A DNA stretch of 5,029 bases, from contig JAEWKG010000226.1 in the NCBI GenBank assembly GCA_023386135.1, positions 1 through 5,029 on the forward strand, in the 5' to 3' direction. The notes under the pieces are model-generated. The model did no database searches and was not told the origin of the DNA. It saw only the letters and a program-made list of their open reading frames with translations. Positions within the stretch are counted from its first letter, which is position 1. Each line of letters starts with the position of its first letter. The translations under genes were made by a program, and so were the position numbers. Shown piece after piece: positions 1 to 4,881 of the stretch. The DNA comes from Pseudomonadota bacterium. Its GTDB lineage: Bacteria; Pseudomonadota; Alphaproteobacteria; Sphingomonadales; Sphingomonadaceae.

Positions 1-916
1 CGAGAGGCGCGACCATGACGGCAGCCGGCGCCGGGCGCGCATCGCGCTCGCCGCGTTCGCCCGCCAGCCCGAACACCCGCCAGCCCGAAACCATCGTCGC
101 GGTGACCTTGAGCACCATCACCATCAGCGCGACGTGCACCGCGCCGATCATCAAGAAGGCCATCGCCGCCTGCGCGTCGACGTTGCCGGGGCTCTGCGCC
201 AGCTTCGACAGGATCGGCACCCCCAGCTCCAGCATCACGCTGCCGCCGAGCACCGCGAACAGCGGCACCAGCGCGAGCATGACGAGGCCCTTGAGCCAGC
301 CCACGAACAAGCCGCGGGTGCCGCCGAACAGCGCCATCACCACGAACACCGGACCGATCGCCACCAGCACCGCCAGCGCGATGCGCGCGGTGACCAGCAC
401 CCCCACCGTGCCGAGCAGCAGCAGCATCGCGCCGAGCCACATCATGCCTTCGGGCGAGAACGCCGAGATGTCCTTGCCCTGCGCCTGGCCGGGACTGGCC
501 TGCTGCAGCGCCTGGAACACGATGTCGATCTTCTCCGCGAACACCTGCGTGGCGGAGCCCTGGGCGCCCGTAATTACGGTGGCGATCCAGTCGGGCCCGC
601 CGATGGCGAGGTTCCAAACCAGCGTGCTGTAGGCGACCCAGCTCGTCACCAGCGTCAGCACCAGGCCGATCGTCATCATCCGCGGAGTCAGCGAGCGGAC
701 GCTCAAGTTAGCGCGGCCGAGCAGGAGGTTGATGCCGAACCACGCGACGAACAGCGTCAGCATGATGGTGAGCGCCGTCACCATCGCTCCGCCGGGCGCG
801 AACAGCCGGCCGAACGCCGCCGCGGTGGTCTCGCCAGCCACGCAGTCGACCGCGCGCAGCGCGGCGGCCACCCCGTTGCCGACTTCACCGGCGACCGCGT
901 CGCACTGCGCGCTCAT
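1..916 (-). CDS. virB6: VirB6/TrbL-family type IV secretion inner-membrane protein, partial (C-terminus beyond window)
   Basis: VirB6 is the polytopic inner-membrane subunit of VirB/D4-type secretion systems and takes part in substrate passage through the inner-membrane complex. The reading frame is open from the ATG at 916 to the window edge, giving 305 residues. I see about six hydrophobic segments: roughly residues 45-65, 80-103, 158-176, 178-197, 208-224 and 250-270. A family-typical stretch lies after the fourth segment: a Gly-Pro pair at 188-189, then LFGGTRGLF (196-204) and GWLKGL (206-211). A loop of about 55 residues (104-157) contains GPDW and should be periplasmic. The last residues are charged and Ala/Pro-rich, which suggests the real C-terminus is not far beyond the edge, since family members are usually 300-350 residues. 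The start overlaps the virB4 stop as ATGA and has no clear Shine-Dalgarno sequence, so translation probably depends on coupling to virB4. The assignment rests on topology, the motif and gene position. Confidence 0.9.
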   Translation of the reverse strand, partial: MSAQCDAVAGEVGNGVAAALRAVDCVAGETTAAAFGRLFAPGGAMVTALTIMLTLFVAWFGINLLLGRANLSVRSLTPRMMTIGLVLTLVTSWVAYSTLVWNLAIGGPDWIATVITGAQGSATQVFAEKIDIVFQALQQASPGQAQGKDISAFSPEGMMWLGAMLLLLGTVGVLVTARIALAVLVAIGPVFVVMALFGGTRGLFVGWLKGLVMLALVPLFAVLGGSVMLELGVPILSKLAQSPGNVDAQAAMAFLMIGAVHVALMVMVLKVTATMVSGWRVFGLAGERGERDARPAPAAVMVAPL

Positions 917-3345
917 TCGGCGGCCAATCGGAAGGGTTCGGGATCGGCGGCGCCGTCGTCGAGGCTGACCCCGCCCGGCCAGGCGTGGCCGGTCAATGCC
1001 GGGAACCAGTCGGCGGGGTTGTCACCGACCGCCTCGCGCAGCAGGTCGAGCCGGCGCACGGTGCTCTCGCGGCCGGACAGGACGGCAAGCACCTCGGGCG
1101 CGCCCGACAGGTCGAGCCGTACCACCACGCTGGCGTCGGGCTGGCGGATCAGGAACGCGCGGCTGTGTGCCGGAAGGCTGCGGATCAGCGCGAGTTCGTG
1201 GCTCGTGAGCCCGAAACCGTCGCAGTAGTCTTCCGCACGCGCGCGGGCGTTGGGCATGAAGATCATCGTCGCGGTCTGCTCGACCAGCGCGGTGGCGATG
1301 CGGCTGTCGAGGGCGTCGCGCGCCGACTGGGTGGCGAACCCGACCAGCGCGTTGCGCTTGCGCAGCGTCTTCAGCCAATCGCGGATGCGCGCGGCGAACA
1401 CCGCGTCGTCCAGCGCCTTCCAGCCCTCGTCGATCAGGATCATCGTCGGCTTGCCGTCGAGCCGCTCGTCGATGCGGTGGAACAGGTACAGCATCGTCGG
1501 CGTGCGCAGCCGCGGGTTCTCCAAGAGCGCGGTCATGTCGAAGCCGAGCACGCGGGTCGATAGGTTCAGCCGGTCCGTCGCGTTGTCGAACAGCCAGGCG
1601 TGCTCGCCGGTGCCGATCCAGGCCGATAGCCGATCGGCGAGGTCGCCCGGCTGCGGACGCTTGGCGCCCGACAGCAGCTCGCGGAAATGGCGCAGGCGGC
1701 GCAAGCCCGCGTCGTTGGCGTAGGCCGCGTCGACCGCGCCGGCGATCGTCGCCAGCTCCTCGGGTCCCTCCGCATTGAGCAGCACGCCGAGCCAATCGCG
1801 CAGGAAGGCGCGATTGGTGGGATTGTCGGGCAGTGCAAGCGGATTGAAACCGGTCGGCTCCCCGCTTGCAATGCGGTCGTGACGCCCACCGATGCCGCGA
1901 ATGAACAGCTCGGCGCCGCGGTCCTTGTCGAACAGGATCGTACGCGGCGCGAACTTCTGCGCCTGCGAGGCGAGGAAGTTCATCACCACCGTCTTGCCGG
2001 AGCCCGAGGGGCCGATGACGGTGAAGTTGCCCAGGTCACCGGTATGGAAGTTGAAGAAGAACGGCGTCTGGCTGGTGGTCTGGAGCAGCGTGACCGCCTC
2101 GCCCCAGTGGTTGCCGTCCGCCTGGCCGAGCGCCATGCCGTGCAACGACCCGAAGCTCGCCATGTTGGCGCTGGAGATCATCGCGCGGCGGGCGATGTAG
2201 GCCTCGTTGCCGGGGAACTGGCCCCAGAACGCGGGCTCGAGGTTGGTGTCCTCGCGCACCACGATGGCGCCGGTATCGGCGAGCGCAGCGGCGCAGGCGG
2301 CGGTCGCCTCGTCGAGCGCGGGCAGGCCCTGGGCGCGCACCAGCACGGTAAGGTGATGGTCGCCGAAGCTCACCGCGCCGTTGCCCAGCGCATCGCGCGC
2401 GGCGAGCATGTCGGCCCGCTCTGCCATCGCTTCCTCGTCGGCGGACTTCAGGCGGCGGATCGCGAGGTCCATCCGCTCGCGCGCGGTGGTGCGTTCGGAG
2501 GGGGCATAGCTTTCGCTCACCACCATTTCGAACGGCTGGCGCAGCAGCGCGTCGAGGAGTCCGGGGCTGGTCGCCTCGGGGTAATCCTTGAGGCTGAGGA
2601 TGGCAGCGAATTCGGGCTCGCCCGAACCGCGCAGCTCCATCGCGTCGAGCCCGAAGCTCGCCCGGCGATACGGCAGCATCTGGCCGATGTCGGTCTCGTC
2701 CGCCGGGCGGCGCACCGGGCGCATCTCGCCGTTGTAGAGCGCGCTCAGCAGCTCGAGCAGTTCGTTGTTGGTCGCCCCGCTCGGGCCTTCGTAATCGCCC
2801 AGCAGCGCCGCGCCGTAGGCTTGCAGCGAGGCAACCAGCCCGGTCGCCGCCGCCTTCAGCGCGCGCACGTCCTTGGGATCGGCCTCGACCTCGCGCTGGC
2901 CCTTGCGCGACCATGCCTTGCCGAGCTTTTCCGCCAGCCCCGCCTTGCCCCGCGCGGGGCGGCGGATGAGGGTGACGAACTGGTCGTTGACGAACAACGA
3001 ACCGCTGCCGAGCCGTTCCTTCCATTTCGCGTCGATGTGCGCGCTCAAGGGATCGGGAAACTCGGCGTCGAGCTCGATCTCGACCCGGCGCCGCACCACG
3101 TGGTGGTACATCACGAACCGCGCGTCGAGGGTCGAGCGCAGCATAACCTCGCGGGTGGCGGCGTGGTGGTTGAGCGCGTCCGAATCCTCGGTCTCGAACA
3201 GCAGCCCCGGCACCTGCAGCGCGGTCATGACCGAGCCATCGCGCAGCAGCACGGTGTGGCCATCGAGGAGGCGCGCGTAGGGCAGCCGGTCGCCGGCGCG
3301 GGCTTCCTTCGCGCTCCAGGCGGCAGCTCCGATCCACTTACTCAC
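913..3345 (-). CDS. virB4: VirB4-family type IV secretion ATPase
   Basis: VirB4 is the large ATPase at the cytoplasmic face of the inner membrane that powers pilus biogenesis and substrate transfer. With the GTG start at 3345 the protein is 810 residues, normal for the family. The N-terminal half (about 1-400) matches the CagE/TrbE/VirB4 domain. The C-terminal half is a RecA-like ATPase: Walker A GPSGSGKT (445-452, catalytic Lys451), the FDKDRG motif (472-477), Walker B MILIDEGWK (635-643, Asp639-Glu640) and ATQS (671-674) with the sensing Gln673. All key residues are intact, so the enzyme should be active. The start is chosen because AAGGAGA lies 6 bases upstream, because the protein then begins SKWIG, and because the longer frame would run through virB3. 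It follows virB3 by 17 bases and overlaps virB6 by 4. It is not fused to VirB3, unlike some other type IV systems. Confidence 0.97.
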   Translation of the reverse strand: MSKWIGAAAWSAKEARAGDRLPYARLLDGHTVLLRDGSVMTALQVPGLLFETEDSDALNHHAATREVMLRSTLDARFVMYHHVVRRRVEIELDAEFPDPLSAHIDAKWKERLGSGSLFVNDQFVTLIRRPARGKAGLAEKLGKAWSRKGQREVEADPKDVRALKAAATGLVASLQAYGAALLGDYEGPSGATNNELLELLSALYNGEMRPVRRPADETDIGQMLPYRRASFGLDAMELRGSGEPEFAAILSLKDYPEATSPGLLDALLRQPFEMVVSESYAPSERTTARERMDLAIRRLKSADEEAMAERADMLAARDALGNGAVSFGDHHLTVLVRAQGLPALDEATAACAAALADTGAIVVREDTNLEPAFWGQFPGNEAYIARRAMISSANMASFGSLHGMALGQADGNHWGEAVTLLQTTSQTPFFFNFHTGDLGNFTVIGPSGSGKTVVMNFLASQAQKFAPRTILFDKDRGAELFIRGIGGRHDRIASGEPTGFNPLALPDNPTNRAFLRDWLGVLLNAEGPEELATIAGAVDAAYANDAGLRRLRHFRELLSGAKRPQPGDLADRLSAWIGTGEHAWLFDNATDRLNLSTRVLGFDMTALLENPRLRTPTMLYLFHRIDERLDGKPTMILIDEGWKALDDAVFAARIRDWLKTLRKRNALVGFATQSARDALDSRIATALVEQTATMIFMPNARARAEDYCDGFGLTSHELALIRSLPAHSRAFLIRQPDASVVVRLDLSGAPEVLAVLSGRESTVRRLDLLREAVGDNPADWFPALTGHAWPGGVSLDDGAADPEPFRLAAE

Positions 3346-3351
3346 TCGCCG

Positions 3352-3358
3352 TCTCCTT
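3352..3358 (-). promoter_or_regulatory. Ribosome binding site of virB4
   Basis: AAGGAGA on the minus strand lies in the 17-base gap between the virB3 stop and the virB4 GTG, 6 bases before the GTG. It decides the start against an in-frame ATG 57 codons upstream that would produce an Arg/Pro-rich leader overlapping virB3. Confidence 0.8.
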
Positions 3359-3362
3359 CTCG

Positions 3363-3644
3363 TCAGGCGGCGTAACTGTTGCAGCCCCAGCGCTTCCAGT
3401 TCGGGACGCGGGGGCACTTGCTGACCTTGGTCAGCCACAGGTCGAACACGCGCGGTTCGCGCAGGCAGGCGAAGTAGCCGACCAGGTGGAACACCAGCGC
3501 GGCGGGCAGCGCCCACCAGCTGCCGGTGATCAGGAACAGCTCGGTGGTCAGCGCGAAGTTGATGATGAAATAGTTGTACGTCACGCCCGCGAACATCTGC
3601 GGGCGGGTCAGCGCGCGATGGACAGGGTGGCGGGTCAGTTCCAC
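3363..3644 (-). CDS. virB3: VirB3-family type IV secretion inner-membrane protein
   Basis: VirB3 is a small inner-membrane protein that works with VirB4 in pilus assembly. The protein is 93 residues, typical of the family. It begins with the family signature: TRHPVHRALTRPQMFAGV lies at residues 4-21. Two hydrophobic segments follow, at about 21-40 and 43-60, then the conserved REPRVFDLW (62-70) and a basic, Trp-containing tail. The start is a GTG (3644) one base after the virB2 TGA, with GGGAG at 3651-3655 as a possible ribosome site 6 bases upstream. The near-contiguity with virB2 implies coupled translation. Its position between virB2 and virB4 is the canonical one. Two Cys residues in the C-terminal tail (77 and 88) would be cytoplasmic or membrane-proximal; I attach no function to them. 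Confidence 0.95.
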   Translation of the reverse strand: MELTRHPVHRALTRPQMFAGVTYNYFIINFALTTELFLITGSWWALPAALVFHLVGYFACLREPRVFDLWLTKVSKCPRVPNWKRWGCNSYAA

Positions 3645-3645
3645 C

Positions 3646-3948
3646 TCAGGCTCCCGCCGCGGCGCCCTGGATGCCGGCGACGATGCTGGCCGCGCCGAAC
3701 AGGATGAACACGCCGATGATCACGGTCGCCCCGAAGCGCCAGTTGAGGCGCCCGGTCAGCATCATGAAGCCGACCGCGGCGACCGCCATCACCGCCACCG
3801 CGGTGGCGACGTTGCCGAGCAGAGTGCCTTGCAGCCAGCTCAGCGCGGCAACGATCGGGCCGGAGCCGGCGGGGTTCGTGGTCTGCGCGAATGCAGCGCT
3901 CGATGAGACAGCGAACTGCGCGGGAAACAGGCGAATGAAGCGCTTCAT
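3646..3948 (-). CDS. virB2: VirB2-family major pilin (pro-pilin)
   Basis: VirB2 is the pilin that polymerises into the conjugative T-pilus. The precursor is 100 residues. A putative signal peptide covers residues 1-21, with basic residues KR at 2-3 and R6 and an AFA cleavage site before Gln22, leaving a mature pilin of about 79 residues. The mature part has the expected layout: a small-residue N-terminal region (SGPIVAALSWLQG, 29-41), a first transmembrane segment (about 44-65), a short basic turn GRLNWR (66-71), then a second transmembrane segment (about 73-91) and a Gly/Ala tail. The signal peptide has an unusually weak hydrophobic core for a secreted protein. The ATG is 3 bases after the virB1 TAG and lacks a strong Shine-Dalgarno sequence (GAGAGAA is 10 bases away), so coupling to virB1 is likely. 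Whether the mature pilin is cyclised, as in some relatives, cannot be told from the sequence. Confidence 0.92.
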   Translation of the reverse strand: MKRFIRLFPAQFAVSSSAAFAQTTNPAGSGPIVAALSWLQGTLLGNVATAVAVMAVAAVGFMMLTGRLNWRFGATVIIGVFILFGAASIVAGIQGAAAGA

Positions 3949-3951
3949 TGA

Positions 3952-4587
3952 CTAGTGGTTCTCTCGTGAATGATCCGACAGCCGCCCCATGATCGAGGCG
4001 ACATACCCTTGGGTTTCGCGGATGCGCGGCACGCCGCCGGCGGCGATTACCCGCCCCGGCCCGGCGTTGTAGGCGGCGAGCGCCTTCTCGATATCGCCTT
4101 CGAACCGGTCGAGCTGTTCGCGCAAATAGCGCGCCCCGCCCTCGAGATTCGCCAGCGGATCGTCCGGATCTACGCCCAGATAGCGCGCCGTCCCCGGCAT
4201 CAGCTGCGCCAGGCCGCGCGCCCCGACCGGCGAGCGGGCGGCGGCGTTCCAGCGGCTCTCCTGCCACACCAGCGCCTCGATCAACGTGGGGCTCAAGTCG
4301 AACCGGCGGGCGAGCTCGGCAACCTTGGCGGCATAGACCGCCGGCACCACCCCCGCCTGCCGCGCGGCATCGGCGATCGCCTGCGGCGGGACCGCGAAAT
4401 CGGCCGACAATTCGACCACGTCGGCGGGCGCGCCATCCTCAACTTCAGGCACTGCGGCCGGAGTCGCGAGCGCGCCCGAAACCCAGTGCGCGCCGGTCGC
4501 GTCGATCTCCATCACATCGGCGCGCACGGGCATGCTTGCGCAGCAAAGCGCAATCATGGCCGAACCACCGATGCTCTTGAGAATCAT
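3952..4587 (-). CDS. virB1: VirB1-like lytic transglycosylase (SLT/goose-lysozyme-like fold)
   Basis: This is a periplasmic peptidoglycan-cleaving enzyme that locally opens the wall for assembly of the secretion channel. With the ATG at 4587 it is 211 residues. A signal peptide (about 1-23, cleavage after VRA) is followed by an acidic, Ala/Pro-rich linker and a helical lead-in (to about 100). The catalytic domain follows, with ALVWQESRW (105-113) carrying the catalytic Glu110, GARGLAQLMP (122-131) and AAYNAGPGRV (171-180). All core SLT motifs are present. The chain stops about 30 residues after the last motif, so it lacks the long C-terminal part that Agrobacterium VirB1 releases as VirB1*. 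The start is chosen by the strong GGAGGG at 4594-4599 and by the signal peptide that begins there; an in-frame extension of 55 codons would cover the promoter region. It is the first gene of the operon, followed by virB2 after 3 bases. Confidence 0.93.
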   Translation of the reverse strand: MILKSIGGSAMIALCCASMPVRADVMEIDATGAHWVSGALATPAAVPEVEDGAPADVVELSADFAVPPQAIADAARQAGVVPAVYAAKVAELARRFDLSPTLIEALVWQESRWNAAARSPVGARGLAQLMPGTARYLGVDPDDPLANLEGGARYLREQLDRFEGDIEKALAAYNAGPGRVIAAGGVPRIRETQGYVASIMGRLSDHSRENH

Positions 4588-4593
4588 CGCAAA

Positions 4594-4599
4594 CCCTCC
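4594..4599 (-). promoter_or_regulatory. Ribosome binding site of virB1
   Basis: GGAGGG on the minus strand sits 6 bases before the ATG at 4587. It is the strongest Shine-Dalgarno sequence in the operon and decides the virB1 start. Confidence 0.85.
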
Positions 4600-4623
4600 G
4601 CCCAGCGGCCCTGCATACACTAA

Positions 4624-4641
4624 GTGACAGCGGCGTGACAG
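4624..4641 (-). promoter_or_regulatory. Putative Pho box (PhoB binding site) upstream of virB1
   Basis: On the minus strand the sequence reads CTGTCAC-GCCG-CTGTCAC: two identical 7-mers with an 11-bp period. This is the known architecture of a Pho box (CTGTCAY, 4-base spacer, CTGTCAY), and both half-sites match the consensus fully. The spacer is GC-rich, where the classical one is AT-rich. It points toward virB1 and ends 36 bases before the start codon. A weak -10-like TATGCA lies at 4612-4617, at about the distance seen when a Pho box replaces the -35 element. The resulting leader would be short and would include the GGAGGG ribosome site. The repeat is directly visible; PhoB binding is inferred. 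Confidence 0.6.
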
Positions 4642-4650
4642 ATTACTGAA

Positions 4651-4665
4651 CGCATCGCCGATGCG
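4651..4665. repeat. 15-bp perfect inverted repeat in the virB1 upstream region
   Basis: CGCATCG and CGATGCG flank a single central C, giving an odd-centred palindrome of 15 bp. It lies 9 bases upstream of the Pho-box-like pair relative to virB1. The size suits a dimeric operator. It has no T-tract, so it is not a terminator. A chance origin cannot be excluded. Confidence 0.5.
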
Positions 4666-4677
4666 CTCCAGCAGCCC

Positions 4678-4693
4678 AATTACCGACGTAATT
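4678..4693. repeat. 16-bp inverted repeat AATTAC-N4-GTAATT
   Basis: Six-base perfect arms surround the spacer CGAC. The arms are AT-rich in a GC-rich genome, which makes the element stand out. It has operator-like symmetry, but I cannot name a regulator. It lies about 90 bases upstream of virB1 and 190 bases upstream of the lipoprotein gene. Confidence 0.45.
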
Positions 4694-4739
4694 CCAGCTG
4701 CAAGCGGTCCGCGCAATTCACGACGATATTGCGACGTTA

Positions 4740-4768
4740 AAGTCATGCACAAGTCATAGTTCGGTCAC
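4740..4768 (+). promoter_or_regulatory. Triple 11-bp-period GTCAY direct repeat (degenerate Pho-box-like array)
   Basis: The 7-mers AAGTCAT (4740-4746), AAGTCAT (4751-4757) and CGGTCAC (4762-4768) are separated by 4-base spacers GCAC and AGTT. The first two are identical and all three contain GTCAY in helical phase. Each unit keeps GTCAY of the PhoB half-site CTGTCAY but lacks the preceding CT. The array reads toward the plus-strand lipoprotein gene. The periodicity is directly visible; the link to PhoB or another response regulator is tentative. Confidence 0.4.
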
Positions 4769-4786
4769 ACGCGAACATCGTCTCAA

Positions 4787-4804
4787 TTGCCAAGAAACTG
4801 TCAC
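4787..4804 (+). promoter_or_regulatory. Possible Pho box facing the lipoprotein gene
   Basis: TTGCCAA-GAAA-CTGTCAC combines a degenerate half-site (4 of 7 matches), an A-rich spacer and a perfect CTGTCAC half-site (4798-4804), oriented toward the GTG at 4882. It is the third perfect CTGTCAC in this intergenic region. TTGCCA at its left end also resembles a -35 hexamer, but no good -10 follows at 16-18 bases. Confidence 0.4.
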
Positions 4805-4818
4805 GGGAGCGTTCTAGC

Positions 4819-4831
4819 TCGCGAGTCGCGA
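4819..4831. repeat. 13-bp inverted repeat TCGCGA-G-TCGCGA
   Basis: Two copies of the self-complementary hexamer TCGCGA flank a single G, so the element is at once a direct and an inverted repeat. It lies 50 bases upstream of the lipoprotein start, in what is probably its leader or core promoter. Such CG-rich palindromes arise easily in GC-rich DNA, so a regulatory role is only a possibility. Confidence 0.35.
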
Positions 4832-4866
4832 CCCGCACTCGGCGCGTCCGAATTGTGCTTCTTCAT

Positions 4867-4873
4867 GAGGGAA
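4867..4873 (+). promoter_or_regulatory. Ribosome binding site of the lipoprotein gene
   Basis: GAGGGAA lies 8 bases before the GTG at 4882. It supports that GTG as the start and argues against the ATG at 4865, which opens only six codons before a TGA. Confidence 0.65.
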
Positions 4874-4881
4874 CGTTCACC

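Larger units (their letters stand above)
4588..4881. promoter_or_regulatory. Divergent intergenic regulatory region between virB1 and the lipoprotein gene
   Basis: This 294-base region holds no convincing gene. It is visibly less GC-rich than its flanks and should contain both divergent promoters. From the virB1 side it holds a tandem CTGTCAC pair (4624-4641), three short perfect inverted repeats (4651-4665, 4678-4693, 4819-4831), a triple 11-bp-period GTCAY array (4740-4768) and a single CTGTCAC preceded by a degenerate half-site (4787-4804). I could not identify clear sigma-70 -35/-10 pairs on either strand, which would fit activator-dependent promoters. Confidence 0.8.

Noticed and set aside
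134..1228. Plus-strand open frame (364 codons) across the virB4-virB6 junction
   Set aside because: The translation is a low-complexity His/Gln/Arg/Ala mixture, and the opposite strand holds two overlapping genes with clear family features.
1687..3375. Long plus-strand open frame (562 codons) opposite virB4
   Set aside because: It is antisense to a fully motif-bearing virB4. Its product is a Gln/His/Arg/Ala-rich mixture without recognisable domains, as expected for a shadow frame in GC-rich DNA.
3346..3516. A longer virB4 starting at an ATG at 3516
   Set aside because: The extra 57 residues are Arg/Pro-rich and lie wholly over virB3 in another frame. The GTG at 3345 has a good ribosome site and gives a normal-length VirB4.
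4651..4665. The GC-rich palindrome as a Rho-independent terminator
   Set aside because: The loop would be a single base and no T-run follows on either strand. It lies upstream of both genes, not after one.
4588..4752. A 55-codon N-terminal extension of virB1 to an ATG at 4752
   Set aside because: It would bury the signal peptide inside the protein, cover the tandem CTGTCAC repeats, and ignore the GGAGGG ribosome site that precedes the ATG at 4587. The stretch is also less GC-rich, like non-coding DNA.
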